From Cucumis sativus (Eukaryota > Streptophyta > Magnoliopsida > Cucurbitales > Cucurbitaceae): DNA of 64,000 bases. Within the stretch, counting starts at the first letter, position 1. Every line of letters starts with the position of its first letter. Shown in pieces: positions 54,425 to 64,000 of this stretch. A program made the translations under genes and the position numbers. The stretch spans positions 20,146,501 to 20,210,500 of the forward strand of contig NC_026657.2 of assembly GCF_000004075.3 (NCBI RefSeq), given 5' to 3'. The notes beneath the pieces are model-generated. The model was not told where the DNA came from, did no database searches, and was given only the letters and a program-made list of their open reading frames with translations.

Positions 54425-55345
54425 TTAATAACCTTATCTTCCCCACAGGTAACTAAGCATAGCTGCTTGTTTGCATATGAAAAGGCAAGATCATTGACAC
54501 TGCCAACATGAGCCTCAATCTGTATTTAAAAGTTAAACAAGAAAAGAACGTCAATCACCAAAATTATGCAAACAAGATTAGGATTGAGAAGTTCCAATTG
54601 GATACTGAAAGTACAAAGTAAAAAATGATCAAGATTCCCCCCCAACACAAATGATCTAAGTGGTTTCTTAATTCATCACCAACCTGATAGGAATATATGT
54701 GCATGATATGCTTTGAATATGCAACACTTGGATGTTGAAAAGTAATCTAAACTAGTCAATTACCAATTTTTTTTAAATACGCTTCTATAACAAAACAACA
54801 GTTTCTCAAGAGTCTATCATTAGCATAAAGAACTAAAAGGGAAAAAAAAAAGAAAAAAAAAACAAAGATTGAACTCACCAAAAAGAGTTCCATCAGGGCT
54901 CCACATTACACGATTAATTGATATAGTATAATCACTGGCCAATGATGCCTAGAAGCAAACCAAAGAGTTCAGTATCTTAAAAGTGCATTTTCAGCTATAA
55001 ATCTAACAAAAAATGTTTAATGGGAGTCCAACGCAACGCAACAGAAGCCAAATTTGTAAAGGCACTGAACATGTTGAAAGATTCCATACTTTAAAATTTC
55101 TAATAGCAATCCTTTCATGACCACCAACCTCCCAGATCATGACATCGCCCACATTTGTTCCAATTGAATTAAAAAATACGGTGAAATGAATGTGAGATAT
55201 ATATGCACTCTTATCCAGCATCTATAAGCCTAGTACAATCAACATGGAAACAAAAAGGGTGTTGATATTGCTTTTAAAACAAATTGGGACATACCAAGTA
55301 GTATAATTTGTTGTTGTGGATGAAAATTCATACTCTTAACACTAA
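54425..55345 (-). pseudogene. Captured TOPLESS-related corepressor gene fragment (WD40 part)
   Basis: Four exon-like pieces on the minus strand in parental order. About 55345-55293: SVKSMNFHPQQQIILLG. About 55170-55088: GTNVGDVMIWEVGGHERIAI then RNFKVW. 54948-54879: ASLASDYTISINRVMWSPDG. 54519-54425: IEAHVGSVNDLAFSYANKQL then CLVTCGEDKVIK. Splice-like AG/GT ends are retained. These match consecutive WD40 segments of plant TOPLESS/TPR corepressors (FHP...LLVGTNVGD, NFKVWD, VNRVIWSPDGS, IDAHVGGVNDIAF). The LisH/CTLH/TPD part and the remaining WD40 repeats are missing, so no corepressor is made. Antisense to the dioxygenase fragment in the same element. Confidence 0.85.
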
Positions 55346-55397
55346 GGTTGACCCAAAATAATATAAGGAAAGAGAAAAGAGAAAAATAATTAGCAAG

Positions 55398-55897
55398 ATG
55401 CTTCTGGAAAACAGTGATAAAAAATCAAATATTATATCAATTTTATGTAATTTGAAGGAAAATAGAACAAATACCCTGAAAGTGGTTGAAATTCGTCAAT
55501 TACTTTCTCTTCTTCTTCATCTTTCTCAAGCAAATCCTATTTCAATAGAGGTTCTCACCCAGCCAGACCTTCAACTTTTCGACTCTGAGGACGCCCAAAC
55601 GACCGAAATTCTAATCCCAAAACTTGACAAAGAGTTAGAAATTTCAAATTCTGAGTGTAAAACTACAACCCCATATGAGAAAACAGAAGAAAAACAGAGG
55701 GTCTTTTGTTTCTGAAAAAGGTATCCAATGTGCCAAAAATCCCTAGAAAGATGATTATGCAGTGCAAATCTCCAACCCCATATGAGAAAACAGAGGAAAA
55801 AGAAAGGATTTTGGTCCTAAAAAATGACTCAATGAATCGATCCAAGGTGCTGAAAAGCCCTGCAAAGATGAATTTGGAGTGTAAAACTCCGATATAA
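55398..55897 (+). other. Repeat-bearing open region in CACTA 2, unrecognised
   Basis: An ORF from 55398 to 55715 (105 residues, hydrophilic) continues in another frame at 55706-55897. The segment CKTTTPYEKTEEKQR recurs as CKSPTPYEKTEEKER and again as CKTPI. Starts of the DNA repeat are at 55655, 55762 and 55879, about 107-117 bp apart. It may be a captured exon with internal peptide repeats. I do not recognise the family. Confidence 0.4.
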
Positions 55898-56456
55898 AGG
55901 GTTAAAATTGGAGGTATTGAGTTACCTAAAAATGATACTCCTAATCGCCTCAAATTCCCCATGGCATTCAAATATACAGAAAGGTATAAAAGTTCCCCTG
56001 ATTGATTTCTCCTATCAGCACAAGCCTTCTTGCTAGAACAAGGAAATGAGTTGTTCCTTCCATGATGCATCAGTTGAGAAATTCAGAGATGAGCCTTCTA
56101 TCTCAAAGCTGAACAAGATAAATGACTATAAGAAAAAGAAAAAGAAAACTCCAAGAATTCTATTTCCTTTTCATCGTCAAGAGTTTGCCTCACTCAAATT
56201 GTGATGCAAAAATCTAATTACACTATTTTTTTTAAAAAAAAACCAATTGCATTTGAAAATTCAAAATTCTTCAAACTAAATTCAACAAATAACAATTTAT
56301 TCAAAAAAAAAATCCATTAAGGAGTTCATTCATCATCACCTTCGAATTTCCCATTCACAAACAAAACGTCGACATTATTTCAAGCCAGCTCCATCTGATT
56401 GTTATTCAAGTTCGTCTAAAGTTGACCGACTAAGAAATAGTACAAAAATAAGAGAA

Positions 56457-56880
56457 TCACTGATGCTTTATCTTCACAATCCTTGAGATCATCGTCGTTG
56501 TACCATCCTCGAAGAAGTGGACAATTTCAAAGATGAAGGCCACAAGCAGACCGATGTTGGACATGAAGTTCATCTTCTCAAGCATTGGATTGGTTAAATT
56601 GAGGAGTTTTAGAGGCTTGTCTTCAAATGTCTTCATGGGATATGGAGGAAAAGGAGACATGACCCAGACGATTTTGAGGTTGATGGAGAGGGAGAAGGAT
56701 TTTGAAAGGTGAAATCCATGGAATGTCTGAAAATCGAAGAAGAAATGCGCTTTGGTGTGGGTTGATTTGGGGGTTCAGGTGTGCAAACCCTAAAATAAAT
56801 AAAACATAAGTTACTTGACGTGTTATAAACGTCAAGTAAAAACAGAAAATGAGAAGTGCAAAAATTTTCACCAAACTTCC
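56457..56880 (-). other. Open minus-strand segment near the CACTA right end, unrecognised
   Basis: A 67-residue frame (56660-56457) includes LLNLTNPMLEKMNFMSNIGL and FEIVHFFEDGTTTMISRIVK, and a proline-rich frame lies in 56633-56908. The composition is protein-like but I cannot assign it. It sits just inside the ACTTGAC subterminal region, so a captured exon is plausible. Confidence 0.35.
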
Positions 56881-57004
56881 GCCTTTTTTTTCTTCTTATT
56901 TTTGACATTTTTCATCAAATTTACATGTTACTTGACAATTTTTAATAAAAACGTCAAGTACTTGAAAGCATGGAGTGTCAAGTAATATGGTTTTTGTAGT
57001 AGTG

Positions 57005-58132
57005 CATTCTCCAAGGTGGAATAATGACACTCCAAACTTTGATCTTAAAATATTACCAATGTAATATTTAGATGTTTGTTTGACGTTTGATAGATTTTTC
57101 ATGCAATTATGCATGCATTCTTTAGATAGAATGATATTAAGTTCCAAGTAACCCGATGACAAACCTCAATTTGTTAATATAGTTAGAAATTTCATTGGTT
57201 GTGTTGTTTCATAAATATTAGTGTTAGACCATCTAAAGAACAAACATTTTATAAATTCAAAAGTGAAATCATATTATACATAACTTAGAATTTTGACCTC
57301 AGTCATCTCCAATGCAAATTTCTTCCTAGCTATTCCGACACAAAATCAAAATAGTCAAATGCATATACACATGATAGTGAGAGATTAAAGTTAGCTTTTC
57401 AATAAAAAAATTTCCCTACCTCGTTGATATTTAACCTTGTAAGATGTTTTTTCTTGTCCAACACAAATGTATGTCAATCTTTCTTCTACAATTGAGTATG
57501 TTATAGTATTCAAATTTAGTATGGTTAAATAGTATGCAATAATTCTTATTTCTTGGAATAATAGCCATACATTCCTGATCATTAATTCACACAAACTCTA
57601 ATTGACAAATTATGTACTTCAAGAAGAAGACAAGTAGGCATGCACCTAAATTTCGTCATTTCCAATTCAACTTTTAGAATAAAGCAGAATGATAACCAAG
57701 TCTATGTTACATCCATTCTTCAAATAGAAAGAATATTTTCATTCCATCCAAGAACTAATGATTAAAAAACACTCACAACTTCTGAATTAATAATTGAAAA
57801 AATGATAATAAGTAATTGGGATGATGGTATTTTAGTAGGATAAAAACAAAGTAAAAATGGTGAAAATCCACGAATCAAAAAGCGCTCTATATATGCACTT
57901 AAGCTATAAGCCTCTCCTTTCCTGTGGTCCAGAAGTGAACAGAAAAAGAAGTCCAATGCTAGAAAGAAAGCAACCAACAATGTGTCATAAACCAATCATC
58001 TAATAGCAACAACAAAAAATGGAAACTTGAAACCACCTTTCCTTCCTTTGTAAATAAATTGATTCTAATTTGATTGTCAACAAAGTTGTTCAGTTGAAAT
58101 GAAGAGAGTATAGAGTGAAGGCGAAGGATTAC
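57005..58132. other. Intergenic, no gene seen
   Basis: AT-rich. The remaining exons of the UPF0235/STEEP1-type gene were looked for here on the minus strand and not found. Confidence 0.55.
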
Positions 58133-58247
58133 TGATGATTAAGATATGCGATCTACAATGCTTACAGTAGCAAACAAAGAGATGATAATCTGGTCTTTCT
58201 GGTGTGACATCCTCACCCGAGTATGTATGTGTTGTTCTCTTCGGCAT
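58133..58247 (-). pseudogene. Orphan first exon of a UPF0235/STEEP1-type gene
   Basis: ATG at 58247 opens a 38-codon segment [20 protein letters not shown] then [18 protein letters not shown], ending A|GTAATC, a splice donor in the phase expected for the family. The N-terminus [13 protein letters not shown] and the CKHCGSH-type zinc-ribbon start are typical of plant UPF0235/STEEP1 homologs. The next exon (encoding DTQLQKMPKR-type sequence) is not visible downstream in the 1.1 kb up to the CACTA end. The conserved Gly of CKHCGSH is Arg here. Likely a partial duplicate; alternatively exons may lie beyond an unusually long intron. Confidence 0.65.
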
Positions 58248-58924
58248 GGTTTCTTAGTTCTTCTTCTTCCCTAGAATTTTCACCTCAAACCAAAATAAAG
58301 GAATGTAGTAGTTGCGCCCAAATCGTCAAAACTGTTGTCATTGGTGTTGAAGTCATTAACTCCATCCCATAGTTCGTGTGCAGCCAAACGAATTCTTCTT
58401 GTGGAGCAGCCACACCTAAGAAGAGAAAGTGAGGGAGAACTCTTCTTTTTAGGGTTTTTTTTAATTGAAGGAAAATAAACTTTTCCTAGTTTATATGTTC
58501 TAAAAATCATCTCAAAAACTCTTTATACCCTTAAGAATAACCCTATTTTTGGTAATTTACCAATAATTTTGTCCCCTGATCAACTCTGCTTGATTTGAAA
58601 GGTGTATTTCGTCTTCAAATAGAACTATTTCTTCAACAATTTTTTGCTTTGGAAGTACACAAAAAAATATATATGTAAAATAAAATTACACTATTGAACA
58701 ATGGATTCTTATGTCCAAAAGCTGTAAAAGACCTTAATAAAATTACAATTCTTACACATAAACACAAATTAGACATCAACTGTCTTGTGCACAGTATTAA
58801 CTTGAATGTCCAGGTCCGCTCAATGGTTGATATCAGCAGCTTCACATCCGAGCAAGCCTGTCAGCGAGCCACCGGTAACCCATTTTCACAAGCTCGGTCT
58901 TTGGTTTGCTCCAATCTCATGCTC
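58248..58924. other. Region between orphan exon and GRAS gene
   Basis: Includes the probable 3'UTR of the GRAS gene (58.6-58.92 kb). An open minus-strand frame at 58280-58510 has no recognisable content. Confidence 0.5.
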
Positions 58925-60718
58925 TTAATACCAAGCCGAGGCAGATATCAGGTTCCTGTTTTTCCATCCCAGCAGCATAGCTCCATCCTTTTCGTCAAGC
59001 GTGTAATGATCCGAATAATACTTGAGCAGACTCCTAATGACAGAGTTGACGTAAGAGCTCAATGGGGACTGGCGGAACCCTGCCATTGTCAACCTCGATT
59101 TCCACTTGCCAAAGAGCTCATGGCGCTCTTCTCGATCCCTCCCCTCACAAGCGATGACGTTAACAATATCTTTGGCCAAACAATGTTGCTCAACATTGAT
59201 GCGCTTCTTGTTGTTCCTTGGTAGAGTGACATCAATGGACTCAAAGATTGCTAAGTAGTAATCTAAAGTTTCCAAAAACCTGTTGAAGAAAGGGGTTGTG
59301 TTGGTGTTTGATTCTTGCTCTACCAAAGTTACTACCTTTGGAGATAACGACTTCACCATTCTCAGCAAACCGTCGCGTGGATTGTTCACATCCACGCTTT
59401 CGTCTGGGGTATGATGAAGTTGCAATGGGAAGTTTACAGCCAAAGCCTCCCCGGGTCTGATGTCGAGCATATCACGCGTGATGTGTGGAGCAAAAACAGG
59501 CATTCCATGAAACTCCACTGGTATTCCATACTTGATGGAGATTTCGGCCAACCGCCTCTCCACAACCTCCAACCCATCGCCACGGGCATATTTAGAAACA
59601 GGGTCATCAATACCAGTTATTCTCACATGGGGAGCCCCACTAGGCCTTGCTGCAAGTGCCTGAAGAAGAGTTAACCACTGCGTTCCCTGAGTAATCTGGA
59701 AGTCTATGATGTGGATGCGGTCTTCGTTTCTACAGGCTTCAGCAATCGCCCCGTTCGCTGCCATGTAACCAAACTTCAAGTAGGGGCAGATTTCATATAG
59801 CATATGCATATAAGAAAGCAAATCATCACTTGCAGGCTCCCTACAGTTGAGAGCTCGATATATATTTGCCCCCGATTCCTCTTTCCTGGCCACCAACCCT
59901 TCCACCATGTAAGCGCCAAGACGCTGGATTGGCTCTCCACCAATAGACACGGCGCCTCTTGCTGTAGCAACCAAGTTATCAAAATCCTTCATCCTGTTGT
60001 CAGATAAAGCTTTTGCACAAGCAATCAACAAGTCTTTCAAATTATCCGATGGCAATCCTCCCTGCTGCTGCAACAATGATTCATCCATCGATTTCTGTCG
60101 TTTCCCCAAGTGAACTGCCTCGGATTTCTGGCTTCTCGACACTGGCGACGCCTGAGACTGAACACCATAGGACCCACCATGTCGATCTTGGCTCCATGAG
60201 TAAGACCTCGGCCCCATCATCTGTGGCCTGCCACTCACTCCAAACGAAACATCAGGCTTGTTCACAACTTCCTCATTATCCGGCCCCATCAGAACACTCT
60301 CCAATTGTTTCAAAGTATAGCTTATGTTCTCAGTGGAGCATCCGTCATAAACAAACGCATTCGACCTCGAATACAATTGCCGACTCTCGTCCTCAAAAGT
60401 ATCCAAATACGATGAAGCTATTTGATTAAAGCTACTGGTTTCAAAGGAGGAATTGCAAGAAGGGCTGAGTCCAGAGAGATTATCTGGGGAGTTTCTTTGA
60501 TCCGGACTATCACTCACAGTCGTCGTCGTAAAGGAATCGAATTCAAAATGCGAAGAGAATAGCGGAGACAAAGCCGGGGAATTACTTAAATTGAATTTCA
60601 AGGGTCCAAGCAAAGTATTAGGTAAAGAAGGAACAGAGGAACAGGAAGGTGTAAATGAAAGACCAGCAGCACTATTAACCCCAAATCCAAAGAGTTGATG
60701 AGAGTCCATGCTATACAC
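58925..60718 (-). CDS. GRAS transcription factor, PAT1/SCL subfamily
   Basis: SCARECROW-like transcriptional regulator of 597 residues in one coding exon, acting in the nucleus. Residues 1 to about 220 are Ser-rich and variable, typical of the PAT1 branch. The GRAS domain covers about 224-597. LHR I begins DNLKDLLIACAKALSDN (225-241). The VHIID motif is RIHIIDFQITQGTQWLTLLQ (334-353). LHR II is near 383-430, ending LAVNFPLQLHHTPDESV. PFYRE/RVER-type elements lie around 463-530 (VEQESNTNTTPFF, EGRDREERHE). The C-terminal SAW motif runs from GKWKSRLTMAGF to SASAWY. Closest to PAT1, SCL1 and SCL21-type proteins as I know them, a branch linked to phytochrome A signalling in Arabidopsis; the exact ortholog is not resolved. 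Start chosen at MYSMDSHQL; a second Met at residue 4 is possible. Confidence 0.96.
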   Translation of the reverse strand: MYSMDSHQLFGFGVNSAAGLSFTPSCSSVPSLPNTLLGPLKFNLSNSPALSPLFSSHFEFDSFTTTTVSDSPDQRNSPDNLSGLSPSCNSSFETSSFNQIASSYLDTFEDESRQLYSRSNAFVYDGCSTENISYTLKQLESVLMGPDNEEVVNKPDVSFGVSGRPQMMGPRSYSWSQDRHGGSYGVQSQASPVSRSQKSEAVHLGKRQKSMDESLLQQQGGLPSDNLKDLLIACAKALSDNRMKDFDNLVATARGAVSIGGEPIQRLGAYMVEGLVARKEESGANIYRALNCREPASDDLLSYMHMLYEICPYLKFGYMAANGAIAEACRNEDRIHIIDFQITQGTQWLTLLQALAARPSGAPHVRITGIDDPVSKYARGDGLEVVERRLAEISIKYGIPVEFHGMPVFAPHITRDMLDIRPGEALAVNFPLQLHHTPDESVDVNNPRDGLLRMVKSLSPKVVTLVEQESNTNTTPFFNRFLETLDYYLAIFESIDVTLPRNNKKRINVEQHCLAKDIVNVIACEGRDREERHELFGKWKSRLTMAGFRQSPLSSYVNSVIRSLLKYYSDHYTLDEKDGAMLLGWKNRNLISASAWY

Positions 60719-60845
60719 TTAGCATCAGTTCTTGTAGCAGAGAATTATATTCCCCTCCTAACACAACGAAGGTTTTTTTTTTTCACTGAAAACTAACAAC
60801 AAATTGCTGTTATCAATCTCCAACAGGAGAAGCACAAAAATCAAC

Positions 60846-61024
60846 CTGTGAGAAACAAACAAGAAACAAGAATGACATAAGCTTTTGTGCTGAATTCAGA
60901 GAGAATAGGCGAAAGGAAAACAGAAGTTGAATTCCCAATCGGATAAAACACTTTCAGAACATGAATCGATAAAAGAAAAAAAGAGAACAGAAGAGAGTAT
61001 TGAAAAGGGGGTTTCGAATATCAC
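60846..61024 (-). other. Probable 5'UTR intron of the GRAS gene
   Basis: On the minus strand, AATTTCAG|GTGATA at 61024 and TTCTCACAG|GTTGATTT at 60845 form a 179 bp GT/AG intron upstream of the start codon. Leader introns are common in this subfamily. Inferred from splice sites only. Confidence 0.55.
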
Positions 61025-64000
61025 CTGAAATTAGGGGCGGAAAATGGGGAAGGGGAAGTGATTCCGGAAATGGGTTTCTGGGTGAAGAATGAATGGAAGA
61101 AGATTTGTTTCGTGAAGAAAATGGGAAAGCTGGGGTTGATGTTTGAAAAAATGGAGATGAAGGGGAGAGGGGTTTTATTGTTTTGACGAGAATTAACGGT
61201 AACGGAGAGGAGGTCGTTGTTGTACCGCGGAGAATGACGGAGGTTGGACAGAACTTGACGGCGGAAGACTTCGCCGACCACACGGTGGGGAAAGGAGTCT
61301 GAAAATTCTTGGTTTTTTCTTGAATATTGCCGTTTCTTCTTCACACCTTTCATTCCACGCGCCTCTTTGGAAGGTGGCTAACTTAATTAACTACCACTCC
61401 CTTCTTACTTCCTTTTAATTTCTTTTCTTAAATTTCTATCCTATCCATCTTTTCATTTTATTGTATAATAAATACACAAAATAAACATATAAATAATACC
61501 CATGCTTATTTTATTTTTAAATAATTCAATATTTATTTATTAATTTATCTTTTTAAATGTTTTTTATAATATTTTCATCTAAACTTGGAGTCCTTACTAT
61601 CAAAATAAAATACATATTTTAAATATTAGTTAGCTTCAATCCATCCTTCTTTTTTTAATTAACTTTTGGAGCTCATAAGCTTAGCCATGAAATTCTTAAT
61701 TATAAGGATTGAAAAATGTATCTCCATTCATGATGGATGGTTCTAAAGCTATAAAGTGAATGTTTATTTGGTTAAGTATAAAGATCAAAATTGTCTAATA
61801 TTTGGTCGACCCAAAAACATAAATTAAGTTGTATAAATATGAAGACTAGCCCATCAAGTTTGGTATAAAGCCATAATGAATATAGAAGTCGGCTCTCATA
61901 GGCGAGTCCATAGAAGTTGAGGAGACTAATCCTATAAAAGTTATTAACAACTTGATCAATGTTCCAAGAAGTTAAATAGTCGAATGATTATATTGCTACA
62001 AAACTTAATTTTACATTATCAATAGAGTTGATGACATTTAAGATATGTATCCAAAAACACATCTCAAATTCTCTGCTCTACCCTCTAAATGATCATTAAC
62101 TTGATCATTGGGGCATTGGATCTCAAACACCACATGATTATTAGTGCAGCGCCTAGCATTTTAACCAACTTTATCGATCCACACAGAATCATAAACACAT
62201 TAACATTGTTGTAGGAGTCTACGACAAATGTTTCAAGACCCATTAAAAATTATCTTTGTCAACCTTAACCATTTTTTCACGAAGAGCTTTTGCAACAATA
62301 GTAAAAATAAATAAATAAAAAAATAATAGAGTTTATATCACAACATTCTCTAAATTTACAGAAATAATAAATTTAAAAGTGATGACCCTTTAATAGTCTT
62401 ATGATTACCGTCTAATGGTTTTTCGATAGCCGTATAATAGCCGTTATCACTAATTTTGTCATATTCGCAACATACAAAAAATTAATGTCATAAGCTGTTT
62501 TTTTCTAAATATTTTTGTCATTTGATGTAATTTTTGTTTGATAGTATAAATACAAACAAATAAACGAGTGAGAATGGAAGATGGTGCATCAACAAAATAA
62601 TGTATGGTTTGTTTGTTTTGTTTTCGTTTGCATGAGAATTTTGGAATGGTTAGGGGATAGCAAAAAAGAAAAGTAGTGAGTGGAGTTCACGCGCAAGGAA
62701 ATGATAGTGGGAGTTGAACGCATTTTCTTTTCCTCTTTGAAACTCTGACACATAAATGGCGCTAACTGGTCCGACCGTATTTGACGGGATTGACATCACG
62801 TGACATCCACGAGACGGCGCCACGTCGACCTTTATTCATTTACATTTCTTTCTTTTTTAAAAAAAAAAAAAAACAAAATTGAATTAATGGAAGAAACTGC
62901 CACGAGAGCAGTGACACCATCTAAATAACAACATCCACGGTGGTATGTTGAAGTCAAAACGAAGACCTCTAACTATTCCTTATATGATGACATGGCACGC
63001 GCTTCATTTATATTTTCTCATTCCTTCAAAGCTTGTTTTTTAAGAATAAGTCAAAATCCAATCATTCCCCTTTTCAACTATATTCCACTATCCCCTTCTT
63101 ATTTCCTCCTCCAATCTCAATTATATTACTTTTATATCACTTCTAAAATACCTTTATACTCTTTATTTATATTAAATTATCATATTACAAAATAATAATA
63201 ATAATAAATAAAAGCTTTATTACAACAATTCTGAATTCTTAAATCTATCAAAATTTGACCTACATATTTCTTTTTTAAAAGAAATTTAGGTTAGTTAAAA
63301 GAAAATTTGGAAATTGATTTTGCCCCAATGCCCGATTTATCTATTAATTGGTCCCTTTCTTTTTCTTATGTAAAAGTATATCATTTCTATTCATTTCCTA
63401 ATTCTAAAATAATTTGGAGCCAAATATAATGCTTCAAACCCACTTCCAAATATTTGAAAAAGAAAATTCTGGGTTTGAACCAAAAAAATAAAAATAAAAA
63501 TGAATAAACTCAAATTTAGAAAATCATCTCTACTTAATCATTGTTTTCTAAAATTATTACTTTTAAAAATCAAACTCCAATCGTATCTGTTAAGTTTATG
63601 AATTTGTTTTGGATGATATTTATAATTGGATTGATTTTAAAGAATATAGATGCAATTTTGTAATAATTTTCTCACCTAAGAAACAAGTCTGATAAAATTG
63701 ATGGTGTATTAATTTTTTATTTACTTGGATGAACAAAATTATATAAATTTTAGTTTTTAATCAATTCCATAAAAAATTGCTAAGAGGGAGAAAAAGAAGA
63801 AGCAAGAATCCTGAAGCTCCGAAGAAAATAATAAAAGTTCAAAATTTTGGTTCACAAGATTTACAAAATGAACTTTTATTTTCTTATTATATATACTATT
63901 ATTCACATATTTCAAGATCGTATCATCCATCTCTTAAAATTTGGCAATAAATTTTAATAAACACAACACAAAAACATTGTGGTTTTCTAACTTTTTCTTT
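61025..64000. other. GRAS promoter and AT-rich intergenic region
   Basis: 61.03-61.38 kb is the probable first leader exon and promoter of the GRAS gene. Beyond it there is no gene. A GC-richer block at about 62760-62830 has a G-box (62797-62802) and an ABRE-like CCACGTCG (62820-62827), perhaps the upstream region of a gene outside the window. Poly-A runs and AT-rich DNA otherwise. Confidence 0.55.
62797..62827. promoter_or_regulatory. G-box and ABRE-like motifs
   Basis: CACGTG at 62797-62802 and CCACGTCG at 62820-62827 lie in a short GC-rich patch within AT-rich DNA. Such pairs can bind bZIP/bHLH factors; the target gene is not visible. Confidence 0.4.

Larger units (their letters stand above)
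53064..57004. mobile_element. CACTA-type element 2, with captured gene fragments (ends possibly from two families)
   Basis: The left end CACTACAAGAAAAACTGTAC with the following 200 bp (TGCGTTTTTGGCGGGAAAA, ACTTTTCGCGACAATTATT) matches the left end of CACTA 1. The right end ...GGTTTTTGTAGTAGTG at 57004 is a CACTA terminus with ACTTGAC/GTCAAGT subterminal motifs, unlike the left end. The flanks are CTT on the left and CAT on the right, so no target duplication is visible. This may be one chimeric element or two partial ones. Between them lie a 2OG-dioxygenase exon (+), TOPLESS-related exons (-), and a repeat-bearing ORF region. No transposase is seen. Confidence 0.65.

Noticed and set aside
59411-60429. 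Open frames on the + strand across the GRAS gene
   Set aside because: They are antisense shadows of the intact GRAS coding exon and have no protein features of their own.

Overview
The window is nuclear DNA of a flowering plant. It is AT-rich, carries split genes with GT/AG introns, and holds stacked class II transposons. The proteins look like cucurbit (Cucumis-type) sequences; that is an impression from sequence style, not a database result. Seven intact or nearly intact protein genes sit at the two sides and the centre, separated by repeat-rich stretches.

Layout. 1193-4533 (-): a 13-exon GH1 beta-glucosidase, BGLU41-like. 9250-10480: a 1.2 kb inverted repeat next to a decayed Mutator (MuDR-type) transposase at 11006-13316 (-). 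14013-27925: two PIF/Harbinger elements abutting at one TTA. The first is internally deleted. The second is split by a 5.1 kb CACTA element (20137-25255) flanked by a GTT target duplication. 29881-31688 (+): ribosomal protein L8 (uL2). 35937-38497 (+): an organelle-targeted single-RRM protein, ORRM2-like. 39646-41647 and 43117-45223 (both -): a tandem pair of organic cation/carnitine transporter (OCT4-like) genes sharing one intron position. 45960-51545: two diverged direct copies of a repeat, one with a 1352 bp element inserted that carries six 23-29 bp near-perfect palindromes. 51.7-52.4 kb: a TATCA/TGATAG-rich degenerate minisatellite. 53064-57004: CACTA-type ends enclosing captured pieces of a 2-oxoglutarate dioxygenase gene (+) and a TOPLESS-related gene (-). 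58133-58247 (-): an orphan first exon of a UPF0235/STEEP1-type gene. 58925-60718 (-): a PAT1-subfamily GRAS transcription factor with a 5'UTR intron. 61.3-64 kb: AT-rich, no gene seen.

The genes do not form a pathway. From memory, the Arabidopsis loci for BGLU41 (At5g54570) and ORRM2 (At5g54580) are neighbours. Here they are about 31 kb apart with the RPL8 gene and the transposon block between them, which suggests conserved microsynteny stretched by insertions. The most unusual structures are the palindrome-studded element with a paralogous empty site, the gene-capturing CACTA elements, and the nested Harbinger/CACTA stack.
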